A stretch of DNA of 64,000 nt, from contig DASYQS010000042.1 in assembly GCA_036005185.1 (NCBI GenBank), forward strand, positions 124,001-188,000, read 5' to 3'. Under the pieces are notes generated by a model. It had not been told where the DNA came from and searched no databases. It was given only the letters and a program-made list of their open reading frames with translations. Below, in pieces: positions 1 through 7,244 of the stretch. Numbering within the stretch: the stretch's first letter is position 1; each line of letters starts with the position of its first letter. Origin of the DNA: VBAU01 sp036005185. Its GTDB lineage: Bacteria > Bacteroidota > Bacteroidia > Chitinophagales > Chitinophagaceae. The translations under genes and the position numbers were made by a program.

Positions 1-193
1 CAAACCACTAGAGGTGAGAATGGGTAAGGGTAAAGGTAACCTTGAATTCTGGGCAGCTGTTGTAAAGCCAGGCCGTATTTTATTTGAAGTGGATGGAGTG
101 TCTGAACAAACAGCGAAAGAGGCGTTAGAACTGGCAGCAGGCAAACTGCCAATTAAAACAAAATTTATTGTTAGGAGAGATGTAGTAGCATAG
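1..193 (+). CDS. rplP: 50S ribosomal protein L16, 3' end only
   Basis: The reading frame starting at base 2 gives the C-terminal 63 residues of L16, ending in KFIVRRDVVA and TAG. The stretch MGKGKGNLEFWAAVVKPG is the conserved L16 loop near the peptidyl transferase centre and the A-site tRNA. The gene is cut by the window edge, so the start is missing. It sits directly before rpmC, the standard S10 operon order. Identification is certain from sequence and context. Confidence 0.97.
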   Translation, partial: KPLEVRMGKGKGNLEFWAAVVKPGRILFEVDGVSEQTAKEALELAAGKLPIKTKFIVRRDVVA

Positions 194-269
194 TTAATTA
201 GCAGATGTGCTGATTTGCTAATAGTGACGGATAATGAAAAAAATTAGGACATTATCAAATTAAATAACG
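194..269. repeat. rplP-rpmC spacer hairpin
   Basis: The 76-base spacer begins with a degenerate tandem of gcagatgtgct/gatttgctaat words. ATTAGCA at 197-203 pairs with TGCTAAT at 216-222. Such spacing is unusual inside this operon, where these genes are normally a few bases apart. Pairing is seen in sequence; function is unknown. Confidence 0.5.
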
Positions 270-479
270 ATGGGAAAGCAAACAGATTTTCAAAAAAGCA
301 TTCACGGTATGAACGAGCAAGACCTGAAGGCAAAAATTAAAGAAGATGAATTGCGATTGAAGAAATTACAATTTGCTCATGCGATTTCTCCTTTGGAAAA
401 TCCAATGACTATTCGCAATCTTCGCCGTGATGTGGCTCGCTTGAAAACGGAATTAAAAAAGAAAGAACTCGAAGCATAA
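270..479 (+). CDS. rpmC: 50S ribosomal protein L29
   Basis: A 69-residue protein of the right length for L29, a two-helix protein at the peptide exit tunnel that helps dock SRP and trigger factor. The C-terminal half (SPLENPMTIRNLRRDVARLKTE, split here as ENPMTIRNLRRDVARL) carries the family signature. The ATG at 270 follows the spacer hairpin. It lies between rplP and rpsQ as in other bacteria, and is surely part of the same transcript. Confidence 0.97.
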   Translation: MGKQTDFQKSIHGMNEQDLKAKIKEDELRLKKLQFAHAISPLENPMTIRNLRRDVARLKTELKKKELEA

Positions 480-481
480 AA

Positions 482-572
482 GAGCTATGCGCTACGAGCC
501 TTGAGCTACGAGCCGTAGATAAAAAATAAAAATTGTATTAATTGCTCGCAGCTCGCAGCTAAGAGCTTAAAG
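482..572. repeat. rpmC-rpsQ spacer hairpin of gctacgagc words
   Basis: The left arm has two copies of gctacgagcc (491-500 and 505-514). The right arm at 542-568 is built from gctcgcagct words. GAGCTACGAGC at 503-513 pairs with GCTCGCAGCTC at 544-554 with a single mismatch. The spacer is 101 bases long inside an essential operon. No promoter or terminator U-run is seen, so this is a repeat-built hairpin of unknown role. Confidence 0.6.
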
Positions 573-580
573 CGTAAAAA

Positions 581-838
581 ATGGCTGAAAGAAATTTACG
601 GAAAACAAGGATCGGGGTTGTTACCAGTAATAAGATGACAAAAACGATCACTGTGGCGGTAGAAAGAAAGGTAAAACACCCTATCTACGGAAAGTTTGTT
701 AAGAAAACAACGAAGTTTCATGCTCATGATGAAAAAAATGAATGCAGCATTGGGGACTTAGTGAAGATCATGGAAACTCGTCCGTTGAGTAAAACAAAGC
801 GTTGGAGATTGGTAGAAGTAGTAGAGAAAGTGAAATAA
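581..838 (+). CDS. rpsQ: 30S ribosomal protein S17
   Basis: An 85-residue OB-fold protein of the small subunit that binds the 5' domain of 16S rRNA early in assembly. The signature GVVTSNKMTKTITVAVERKV and the motif HAHDEKNECSIGDLVKIMETRPLSKTKRW are both present (the latter runs about residues 47-76). The length is normal. It sits between rpmC and rplN in canonical order, separated from both by about 100 bases of repeat sequence. Confidence 0.98.
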   Translation: MAERNLRKTRIGVVTSNKMTKTITVAVERKVKHPIYGKFVKKTTKFHAHDEKNECSIGDLVKIMETRPLSKTKRWRLVEVVEKVK

Positions 839-842
839 AGGA

Positions 843-928
843 ATGGAGTACTTAGTACGGAGTATTGAGTACCAAGACAGAAAAACAGGATTTGAAAACG
901 ATCTAAGTACTGAGTACTTAGTACTAAA
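843..928. repeat. rpsQ-rplN spacer hairpin of agtacttagtac words
   Basis: The left arm (847-872) and right arm (905-925) are both made of agtactnagtac words. Each arm is itself nearly palindromic, and the two arms are also complementary to each other, so several alternative folds are possible. The word is unrelated to those in the neighbouring spacers. No transcription signal is recognisable. Confidence 0.6.
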
Positions 929-940
929 TTCTTAAAGAAA

Positions 941-1309
941 ATGATTCAGCAAGAAAGCCGTTTGAATGTTGCGGATAACAGTGGCGCCAAAGAGGTGCTA
1001 TGTATCCGGGTACTAGGTAACAGCGGCCAGCGTTATGCAAGAATTGGCGATACGATCGTAGTTACCGTAAAAGACGCATTGCCTGCAGGTGGTATTAAAA
1101 AAGGAACAGTTACAAAAGCTGTCATTGTTCGCACCACAAATAAATTGCGTCGTAAGGATGGTTCTTATATCCGTTTTGATGATAATGCTGTAGTGTTGTT
1201 AAGTCAAACAGACGAGCCAAGAGGTACACGTATTTTCGGACCTGTGGCAAGAGAACTTCGTGACAAAGGATATATGAAAATTATATCGCTGGCACCGGAA
1301 GTGTTATAG
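941..1309 (+). CDS. rplN: 50S ribosomal protein L14
   Basis: A 122-residue protein, the exact usual length of L14. It is a beta-barrel protein at the subunit interface that contacts L19 and h14 of 16S rRNA. The N-terminus MIQQESRLNVADNSGAKEVL and the C-terminus FGPVARELRDKGYMKIISLAPEVL are highly conserved. It follows rpsQ in normal operon order. Nothing unusual is seen in the protein itself. Confidence 0.98.
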   Translation: MIQQESRLNVADNSGAKEVLCIRVLGNSGQRYARIGDTIVVTVKDALPAGGIKKGTVTKAVIVRTTNKLRRKDGSYIRFDDNAVVLLSQTDEPRGTRIFGPVARELRDKGYMKIISLAPEVL

Positions 1310-1438
1310 GAAGACATAAGATCCAAGGCACAAGCTAAGTAGAAAACAAAATGTACAAGAGTGCGACATAAGAAAAGCTAAGTAGAAAACAGAACGTTGA
1401 TTAAATAAAAATAAAAAGTCCCTTTAGGGATTTAGGGT
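1310..1438. repeat. rplN-rplX spacer with three repeat words
   Basis: The 129-base spacer has a 17-base direct repeat, aagctaagtagaaaaca, at 1332-1348 and 1375-1391. Between the copies lies tgtacaagagtgcgac (1352-1367), which is found again exactly at 11391-11406. The end of the spacer, gtccctttagggatttaggg, belongs to a third family that recurs near 35250 and 48180. All are direct observations; role unknown. Confidence 0.6.
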
Positions 1439-1780
1439 ATGAAAACAAGATTTAAACCAAAGTATAACATCAAAAAAGGCGATAGCGTAGTCGTTATTGC
1501 CGGGAATGATAAGGATTTGGGCAAGCCACGCACGGTAAAGCAAGTATTGGTTGACAAAGCCAAAGTGATCGTAGAAGGTGTAAATATGATATCGCGTCAT
1601 ACAAAACCCTCGGCTCAAAATACCAAGGGAGGGATCATCAAAAAAGAGGCTCCCATCCATATCAGTAATGTGATGTTATGGGATGCGAAAGAAAAATCCG
1701 GTGTAAGGGTAGGTCACGAGCGCAATGAAGACGGAAAATCAGTTCGTATATCAAAAAAATCTGGGGAGGTAATTAAGTAA
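1439..1780 (+). CDS. rplX: 50S ribosomal protein L24
   Basis: A 113-residue assembly-initiator protein with the KOW motif near the N-terminus (KKGDSVVVIAGNDKDLGKP), binding the 5' end of 23S rRNA and lining the tunnel exit. The length is typical for Bacteroidota. Its stop codon overlaps the rplE start by one base (TAATG), the only tight junction left in this part of the operon. Confidence 0.97.
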   Translation: MKTRFKPKYNIKKGDSVVVIAGNDKDLGKPRTVKQVLVDKAKVIVEGVNMISRHTKPSAQNTKGGIIKKEAPIHISNVMLWDAKEKSGVRVGHERNEDGKSVRISKKSGEVIK

Positions 1781-2346
1781 TGGCAACAACAACTTATGCT
1801 CCAAGGTTGGAGAAAAAATATCATGATGAAGTAGTACCTGCTTTAATGAAGAGATTTGGTTACAAAAGCATTATGCAGGTTCCGAGGCTTGAAAAGATTT
1901 GTTTGAATCGTGGTGTGAACGGCGCCGTATCAGATAAAAAGCTGGTGGACATTGCAGTTGATGAATTATCAACGATCAGTGGTCAAAAGGCAATGTCAAC
2001 CATGTCAAAGAAAGACATTTCGAATTTTAAATTGCGTAAGAACATGCCGATTGGTGCAAGAGTTACACTACGCAGTGATAAGATGTATGAATTCATGGAC
2101 CGGCTAATTGCTGTAGCATTGCCTCGTGTGCGTGACTTCAGAGGAGTGAATGAAAAATCTTTTGATGGCAGAGGAAATTATACAATGGGTGTTACGGAAC
2201 AGATCATTTTCCCGGAGATAGATATTGATAAGGTAAATAAGATCACGGGAATGGATATCACCTTTGTAACTACTGCTGAAACAGATGAAGAGGCTTATGA
2301 GTTATTGAAAGAATTAGGAATGCCTTTTCGTAATATTAAAAAATAA
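1780..2346 (+). CDS. rplE: 50S ribosomal protein L5
   Basis: A 188-residue protein that binds 5S rRNA and contacts the P-site tRNA in the central protuberance. Recognisable elements are YKSIMQVPRLEKICLNRGVN near the N-terminus, the loop LPRVRDFRGVN around residues 115-125, and NYTMGVTEQIIFPEIDIDK. The start overlaps the rplX stop, which supports translational coupling. Length and order are standard. Confidence 0.98.
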   Translation: MATTTYAPRLEKKYHDEVVPALMKRFGYKSIMQVPRLEKICLNRGVNGAVSDKKLVDIAVDELSTISGQKAMSTMSKKDISNFKLRKNMPIGARVTLRSDKMYEFMDRLIAVALPRVRDFRGVNEKSFDGRGNYTMGVTEQIIFPEIDIDKVNKITGMDITFVTTAETDEEAYELLKELGMPFRNIKK

Positions 2347-2356
2347 ATTTTAACTG

Positions 2357-2404
2357 CAGGAGATTCTTCGCTGCGTCGACTACGTCTCCTTGCTCAGAAT
2401 GACA
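2357..2404. repeat. Dispersed agattcttcgct...ctcagaatgaca repeat
   Basis: The rplE-rpsN spacer is filled with an element of the form ggagattcttcgctgcg...tctccttgctcagaatgaca. GGAGA (2359-2363) pairs with TCTCC (2385-2389). Elements of similar wording (cttcgct...ctcagaatgaca) are common intergenic repeats in several bacterial phyla, from general knowledge. It ends ten bases before the rpsN start codon. Confidence 0.55.
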
Positions 2405-2414
2405 ATTAATAAAT

Positions 2415-2684
2415 ATGGCAAAAACCTCAGTAAAAGCCAGGCAAAGAAAAAAAGAACGAATGGTGAAGCAGTATGCTGAAAAACGTACTGCACTAAAAGC
2501 TGCCGGTGATTGGAAAGCTTTAGATGAACTGCCGAAGAATTCTTCAAAAGTTCGTTTAAAGAACCGTTGCCAGATGACTGGCCGCCCCAGAGGATATATC
2601 CGCTATTTTGGTATATCAAGAATAGCGCTTCGTGACATGGCTTTGAATGGAAAAATACCAGGCTTGAAAAAAGCGTCATGGTAA
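2415..2684 (+). CDS. rpsN: 30S ribosomal protein S14 (zinc-independent type)
   Basis: An 89-residue S14 of the long, cysteine-poor type; it lacks the two CxxC pairs of the zinc-binding form and keeps only one cysteine in NRCQMTGRPRGYIRYFGISR. It is located in the 3' major domain (head) of the small subunit. The C-terminus IPGLKKASW is diagnostic. Zinc independence is inferred from the missing cysteines. Confidence 0.98.
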   Translation: MAKTSVKARQRKKERMVKQYAEKRTALKAAGDWKALDELPKNSSKVRLKNRCQMTGRPRGYIRYFGISRIALRDMALNGKIPGLKKASW

Positions 2685-2745
2685 ATGTTACCGGATACCG
2701 GTAACTGGGAACAATAAATTTCTGAACTGATCAATTAAAAATAAT

Positions 2746-3144
2746 ATGGTAACAGATCCTATAGCAGATTTTCTGACAAGAATCCGGAATGCACAAATGG
2801 CGGGTCATCGCATTGTGGAAATACCTGCTTCTAATTTAAAAAAGCGCATGACTGAGATCTTGTACAACCAGGGCTATATTCTGAAATATAAGTTTGAGGA
2901 TGATACCAAGCAAGGCATTATTAAGATCGCTTTGAAATATGATCCGCGTACAAAGCAACCTGCTATTCAGAGTTTGGAGCGTATCAGTCGTCCCGGCTTA
3001 CGTCAATATGCTGGTCCAACTGATTTACGCCGTGTAAAGAATGGTCTTGGTGTAGCGATTGTATCTACGTCAAAGGGAGTGATGACTGATAAAGAAGCAA
3101 AGGTACAAAATGTAGGTGGCGAGGTTCTTTGCTTTGTGTCTTAA
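2746..3144 (+). CDS. rpsH: 30S ribosomal protein S8
   Basis: A 132-residue protein that binds the central domain of 16S rRNA and, in enterobacteria, represses the spc operon mRNA by binding near L5. The N-terminus TDPIADFLTRIRNAQMAGH and C-terminus KGVMTDKEAKVQNVGGEVLCFVS are conserved. Whether feedback control exists here is unknown. Normal length and order. Confidence 0.98.
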   Translation: MVTDPIADFLTRIRNAQMAGHRIVEIPASNLKKRMTEILYNQGYILKYKFEDDTKQGIIKIALKYDPRTKQPAIQSLERISRPGLRQYAGPTDLRRVKNGLGVAIVSTSKGVMTDKEAKVQNVGGEVLCFVS

Positions 3145-3230
3145 AGTCAAAATAAAAAAGTAAAAAACCAAAAGAACGACTACATTTTTGAATTTTCTTT
3201 TGATTTTTTAATTGTAGTAAAATAAAAACG
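3145..3230. repeat. rpsH-rplF spacer hairpin of aaagtcaaaa type
   Basis: AAAAACCAAAAGAA at 3163-3176 pairs with TTCTTTTGATTTTT at 3195-3208 with one mismatch. The same word family, gtcaaaagtaaaaa and its complement, forms the hairpins at 5111-5151 and 17343-17383. Although it has a T-rich arm, a terminator inside this operon would be unexpected. Confidence 0.55.
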
Positions 3231-3243
3231 ATAAACTGATTTT

Positions 3244-3798
3244 ATGTCTCGTATAGGTAGAAAACCGGTCACTGTTCCAAATGGGGTTACTGTAACTGTT
3301 GGTAATGACAATGTACTAACAGTTAAAGGTCCTAAAGGTGAATTGAAGCAAGCTGTTGATCGTGATATTACAGTTGAGGTAAAAGACGGGCAAGTTAGCT
3401 TCGCTCGTCCTACTGACCAGATTCGTCACAAGGCTTTGCATGGTCTGTATCGCTCTCTTGTTGACGGTATGGTGAAAGGTGTAACAGAAGGCTATAAGAA
3501 AAATCTTGAATTGATCGGCGTGGGTTTTAAAGCATCAAACCAGGGAAATGTGCTTGACCTTTCATTAGGTTACTCGCACAATATTATTTTCGAAGTGCCG
3601 AAAGAATTAAAAGTGGCCACAGCTCAAGAAAAGGGTCAAAACCCAACTATTTTATTAGAAGGAATCGATTACCAATTAATTGGACAGGTAGCTGCAAAGA
3701 TTAGAAGCCTTCGCAAGCCTGAGCCCTATAAAGGCAAGGGTGTTCGTTATGTGGGTGAGGTAGTGCGTAAGAAAGCTGGAAAAGCTGCGGGTAAATAA
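3244..3798 (+). CDS. rplF: 50S ribosomal protein L6
   Basis: A 184-residue protein with two copies of the alpha-beta L6 fold, near the base of the L7/L12 stalk and the sarcin-ricin loop. MSRIGRKPVTVPNGV starts the first domain. The second ends with the signature RSLRKPEPYKGKGVRYVGEV and the basic tail VRKKAGKAAGK. Length and position are standard. Confidence 0.98.
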   Translation: MSRIGRKPVTVPNGVTVTVGNDNVLTVKGPKGELKQAVDRDITVEVKDGQVSFARPTDQIRHKALHGLYRSLVDGMVKGVTEGYKKNLELIGVGFKASNQGNVLDLSLGYSHNIIFEVPKELKVATAQEKGQNPTILLEGIDYQLIGQVAAKIRSLRKPEPYKGKGVRYVGEVVRKKAGKAAGK

Positions 3799-3884
3799 GA
3801 AAGTTGCTGGTTGCTGGCCACTGGTTGCTGGTAATCGGTTGTTTTAAATAACCAGGAACAAGAAACTAGAAACCAGAACAAGAA
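3799..3884. repeat. rplF-rplR spacer hairpin of gttgctgg/accaggaac words
   Basis: The left arm (3802-3845) has three gttgctggt words. The right arm (3848-3882) has accaggaac, aactagaaaccag words that are partly complementary to the left. A close relative of the left arm lies inside the coding sequence of the NamZ-like gene at 37480-37520, and another in the next-but-one spacer at 4819-4905. Confidence 0.55.
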
Positions 3885-3885
3885 T

Positions 3886-4248
3886 ATGAATCCAAAAGTT
3901 AAATCGCAAAGAAGACAGAATATTCGCTACAGAATTCGCAGAAGGATTGGCGAAGGCGTGGCGCAAAAACCTCGTTTGTCTGTTTTTAGAAGCAATAGTG
4001 AAATCTATGTGCAACTGATAGATGATAGTAATGGTGAGACATTGGCGGCTGCTTCCTCAAAGGATAAAGATATAGCCGCGCAAAAAGGAACCAAAATTGA
4101 AAAAAGCAAATTGGTTGGTGCAGCTATTGCGAAAAAAGCAACGGAGCTTGGTTTGAAAACTGTAACCTTCGATCGTAGTGGTTATCTATATCATGGCCGT
4201 GTGAAGGCCGTAGCTGATGGAGCAAGGGAAGGAGGATTACAATTTTAA
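3886..4248 (+). CDS. rplR: 50S ribosomal protein L18
   Basis: A 120-residue 5S rRNA-binding protein of the central protuberance. The basic N-terminal tail (RRQNIRYRIRRRI) is followed by PRLSVFRSNSEIYVQLIDD, and the C-terminus FDRSGYLYHGRVKAVADGAR is the strongest family signature. It lies in the normal place between rplF and rpsE. Confidence 0.98.
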   Translation: MNPKVKSQRRQNIRYRIRRRIGEGVAQKPRLSVFRSNSEIYVQLIDDSNGETLAAASSKDKDIAAQKGTKIEKSKLVGAAIAKKATELGLKTVTFDRSGYLYHGRVKAVADGAREGGLQF

Positions 4249-4254
4249 ATTGGG

Positions 4255-4289
4255 AAAATTTCATCCCGATAAAATCGGGAACAAATTTT
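4255..4289. repeat. rplR-rpsE spacer hairpin, tcccgat-aaa-atcggga
   Basis: A perfect 7-base stem, TCCCGAT (4264-4270) and ATCGGGA (4274-4280), closes an AAA loop. It is extended by imperfect aaaattt/aaatttt arms outside. It fills the 51-base spacer. No T-run follows the stem directly in the right position for a strong terminator. Confidence 0.6.
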
Positions 4290-4299
4290 AAAATTAAAT

Positions 4300-4818
4300 A
4301 TGGCAAAAGTTAATTTAAACAGAGTTAAACCAGGTGATCTGGAGTTGAAAGAAAAAGTGGTAGCGATCAATCGTGTTGTAAAAACTACAAAGGGTGGTCG
4401 TGCATTTAGTTTTTCAGCTCTCGTTGTTGTTGGAAATGAAAATGGAGTAGTAGGTCATGGATTAGGCAAAGCAAAAGAAGTGCAAGAGGCCATTACAAAA
4501 GGCATTGAAGATGCAAAGAAAAACCTGATCCGGGTGCCAGTGATGCATGGAACTATTCCTCATGACCAATGGGCCAAGGAAGGCGCTGCGAAAGTTTTGA
4601 TAAAACCTGCAGCTGCCGGTACGGGTGTAATTGCAGGGGGTAGCATGCGAGCTGTTTTGGAGAGCGCCGGTGTTCATAATGTATTAGCTAAATCACTCGG
4701 TTCGGCTAATCCGCATAATGTGGTAAAAGCAACTTTCAAAGCATTGGCTATGCTGCGTGAACCGATATCTGTTGCTAAAACGCGTAACATTGGTTTAAAG
4801 AAAGTTTTTAACGGATAA
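4300..4818 (+). CDS. rpsE: 30S ribosomal protein S5
   Basis: A 172-residue protein at the back of the small subunit near the mRNA entry channel, involved in decoding accuracy. The N-terminal double-stranded RNA-binding domain includes KTTKGGRAFSFSALVVVGN (about residues 28-46). The C-terminal domain has GTGVIAGGSMRAVLESAGVH and AKSLGSANPHNVVKATFKAL. Length is normal; the gene precedes rpmD as usual. Confidence 0.98.
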   Translation: MAKVNLNRVKPGDLELKEKVVAINRVVKTTKGGRAFSFSALVVVGNENGVVGHGLGKAKEVQEAITKGIEDAKKNLIRVPVMHGTIPHDQWAKEGAAKVLIKPAAAGTGVIAGGSMRAVLESAGVHNVLAKSLGSANPHNVVKATFKALAMLREPISVAKTRNIGLKKVFNG

Positions 4819-4905
4819 CTGCTGGTCATTGGTTGATTGTTTCTGGTTAAGGAAACTCGTGACCTTTAAGAATAACCGGTGACAAGAACCCAGTAACAAG
4901 AATCT
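4819..4905. repeat. rpsE-rpmD spacer hairpin of ctgctggt/accggtgac words
   Basis: The 90-base spacer has gctggtcattggttg and tttctggtta words on the left and ataaccggtgac, aacccagtaac words on the right, giving an imperfect fold-back. It resembles the 3799-3884 spacer but is not the same sequence. Role unknown. Confidence 0.45.
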
Positions 4906-4908
4906 TGT

Positions 4909-5091
4909 ATGAAAAAGATAAAAATAACTTTAGTAAAAAGCCCGATTGACAGACCAGAGCGTCAGAAGCAAACATTGAGAGCTCTTGGTTTAAACAAAGC
5001 AAATGCGGCTAAAGAAGTTGATGCTACTCCGCAAATCCTGGGTATGGTTCGTAAAGTAGAACACCTCGTGAAAGTGGAGGAAGTCTCATAA
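4909..5091 (+). CDS. rpmD: 50S ribosomal protein L30
   Basis: A 60-residue protein, the usual size of bacterial L30, a small alpha-beta protein of the large subunit. KKIKITLVKSPIDRPERQKQ and the C-terminal MVRKVEHLVKVEEV are the family signature. Some bacteria lack L30; here it is intact and in the canonical place between rpsE and rplO. Confidence 0.97.
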   Translation: MKKIKITLVKSPIDRPERQKQTLRALGLNKANAAKEVDATPQILGMVRKVEHLVKVEEVS

Positions 5092-5204
5092 AGTAAAACT
5101 TCAAAAATCGAAAGTCAAAACCAAACATGACATCTTTTTACTTTTGACTTTTTAATTAATAATGCGAGGGGTGATTCCCCGCTGAGTATAAAATCAAAGA
5201 ACAC
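5092..5204. repeat. rpmD-rplO spacer with two hairpins
   Basis: AAAGTCAAAA (5111-5120) pairs perfectly with TTTTGACTTT (5142-5151). A second short hairpin, GAGGGG-TGATT-CCCC, lies near 5165-5180. The first is the gtcaaaagtaaaaa family also present at 3163-3208 and 17343-17383. The spacer is 113 bases. Confidence 0.55.
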
Positions 5205-5654
5205 ATGAAACTACATGAATTAAGACCTGCAAAAGGAGCAACTCACAAAGAAAAAAGAATTGGCCGTGGTGATGGTTCAGGTCATGGCGGCACTTCTACA
5301 AAAGGTACAAAAGGCCAGCAAAGCCGTACAGGTTATAAAAGAAAAATGGCTCATGAAGGAGGCCAGATGCCTATTCAACGCCGGATTCCAAAACGCGGCT
5401 TTAATAATGTTCATCGGATAGAATACAAAGTATTTAATGTAGGTCAAGTTGATCATTTAAGTGAGAAATATGATATAAAAGAGTTTTCGCTGGAAAATCT
5501 TTATATCAATGGATTGATAAGTCAGAATGACCGGGTAAAAATTCTAGGCAATGGTGAAATAAAGGCAAAGCTCACTTTTAAAGTAAATGCTGTGAGCGAG
5601 AAAGCAAAGTCTGTGATTGAAGCGGCTGGCGGTACTGTGGAAATTGTAAAATAG
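5205..5654 (+). CDS. rplO: 50S ribosomal protein L15
   Basis: A 149-residue late-assembly protein of the large subunit. The glycine-rich basic N-terminal extension (GRGDGSGHGGTSTKGTKGQQ) reaches into the rRNA core, and FEGGQMP-like AHEGGQMPIQRRIPKRGF is the L15 signature. The C-terminal half ends SVIEAAGGTVEIVK. It precedes secY, as in almost all bacteria. Confidence 0.98.
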   Translation: MKLHELRPAKGATHKEKRIGRGDGSGHGGTSTKGTKGQQSRTGYKRKMAHEGGQMPIQRRIPKRGFNNVHRIEYKVFNVGQVDHLSEKYDIKEFSLENLYINGLISQNDRVKILGNGEIKAKLTFKVNAVSEKAKSVIEAAGGTVEIVK

Positions 5655-5813
5655 ATCATCTTTTATTTAAATGAGTATTGATCACGGGTCAATAAGTCAT
5701 TTATGCGTGCTGGTTTAAAATTAGTAAATTGCAAGACTGGTTAGTGGATTAAATTAGAATTAGGAGATTGTGAAATTTCATAATTATTAGGCCTCTTAAA
5801 TCTGTAAACTCTC

Positions 5814-7163
5814 GTGAAGAAATTATTTCAAACATTAAAAAATATCTGGAGCATAGAGGAATTAAGGAATAAGATTCTTTATACTCTTTTACTTATCCTG
5901 ATATATCGAATAGGTACCCATATAGTACTTCCAGGCATTAATGCGGTCGAGATTCAGCAAAATCAAAAGGCTAATGCCGGCGGTATCCTTGATCTGATAA
6001 ATGCTTTTTCAGGCGGGGCTTTTAGCCAGGCCTCCATTTTTGCTTTGGGAATTATGCCCTATATCTCTGCATCGATTTTTATGCAATTGATGACGGTACT
6101 GGTGCCTCAATTTCAAAAAATGCAGAAAGAAGGAGATAGCGGCAGAAAAAAAATCAATCAATATACTCGCTATCTCACTGTTGCAGTAACCGCTGTTCAG
6201 GCATCTGCCTATGTTGCTTATCTTAGGTCGATACATAACAACAGTATTTTACCAGCTTATGATCATTACTTCTGGCTATCAACTATAGTTATTCTTACAG
6301 CTGGTACCTTATTCGTAATGTGGATGGGTGAAAAAATAACTGACAGAGGACTTGGGAATGGTACATCACTGATCATTATGATCGGAATTCTTGGTCGCTT
6401 GCCGCAATCATTTATACAAGAGTTTGCAGCGAAATCAGCCAAACCAGGTTTTATTCTGATCTTCATTATTGAAATAGCTGTTTTAATTGGTATTATTCTC
6501 GGATGTATTTTGCTGATACAAGGAACCAGAAAAGTTCCTGTGAATTATGCCAAGCAAATTGTTGGTAATCGACAGTTTGGTGGAGCGAGACAGTTTTTGC
6601 CTCTTAAAGTTAACAGCGCCGGTGTAATGCCAATCATCTTTGCCCAGGCGATCATGTTTCTCCCTACTTTATTTAATTTAAATCAGTCTATTAAGGAATC
6701 AGCAACCGGACAGGGACTGTACAGGGTTTTTACAGACCACACAAATATTTGGTACATGCTGATCTATTCAATTGTGGTGATAGGATTTACTTTTTTATAT
6801 ACAGCCTTAATATTTAACCCGAAGCAGATTGCTGATAACCTGAAGCAGAATAATGGATTTATTCCGGGTGTAAAACCAGGACAACCTACAACTGATTTTA
6901 TCGGCGCTATCATGGATAAGATCACGTTGCCGGGGGCAGTGTTGCTTGCATTAGTGGGCATTTTACCAGGTATTGCACAGTTATTGGGTGTAACACAAGG
7001 CTTCTCTACTTTTTTTGGTGGCACTTCATTGCTGATCATGGTAGGCGTAATTCTCGATACACTGCAGCAGATAGAAACACAGTTATTGATGCGCCAGTAT
7101 GATGGCTTGATGAAGAGCGGGCGGATACAAGGAAGACAAACGGCTACAACCGTTCAGATGTAA
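5814..7163 (+). CDS. secY: Protein translocase subunit SecY
   Basis: A 449-residue inner-membrane protein, the channel of the Sec translocon with SecE and SecG. About ten hydrophobic segments are visible, with the plug region after LILIYRIGTHIVLPGI and the conserved cytoplasmic loops MGEKITDRGLGNGTSLIIM and KQIVGNRQFGGARQFLPLKVN. The best start is GTG at 5814, since MKKLFQTLKNIWSIEELR is the normal N-terminus. A 159-base AT-rich spacer precedes it; a terminator follows at 7184. Confidence 0.97.
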   Translation: MKKLFQTLKNIWSIEELRNKILYTLLLILIYRIGTHIVLPGINAVEIQQNQKANAGGILDLINAFSGGAFSQASIFALGIMPYISASIFMQLMTVLVPQFQKMQKEGDSGRKKINQYTRYLTVAVTAVQASAYVAYLRSIHNNSILPAYDHYFWLSTIVILTAGTLFVMWMGEKITDRGLGNGTSLIIMIGILGRLPQSFIQEFAAKSAKPGFILIFIIEIAVLIGIILGCILLIQGTRKVPVNYAKQIVGNRQFGGARQFLPLKVNSAGVMPIIFAQAIMFLPTLFNLNQSIKESATGQGLYRVFTDHTNIWYMLIYSIVVIGFTFLYTALIFNPKQIADNLKQNNGFIPGVKPGQPTTDFIGAIMDKITLPGAVLLALVGILPGIAQLLGVTQGFSTFFGGTSLLIMVGVILDTLQQIETQLLMRQYDGLMKSGRIQGRQTATTVQM

Positions 7164-7183
7164 TAAGGTGAAGGAAATTTTTT

Positions 7184-7214
7184 AAGCCTGGTGGGTTTCC
7201 TCACCAGGTTTTTT
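7184..7214 (+). terminator. Terminator after secY
   Basis: CCTGGTG (7187-7193) pairs with CACCAGG (7202-7208), followed by TTTTTT. It lies 20 bases after the secY stop and before map, so it probably ends or attenuates the ribosomal transcript there. Confidence 0.8.
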
Positions 7215-7244
7215 ATTATCAAACAGAAATGAGATTTTTGCAGA

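Noticed and set aside
7184..7214. Reading the secY-map hairpin as another word-repeat spacer
   Set aside because: It is a classical GC stem followed directly by six T, so it is called a terminator.
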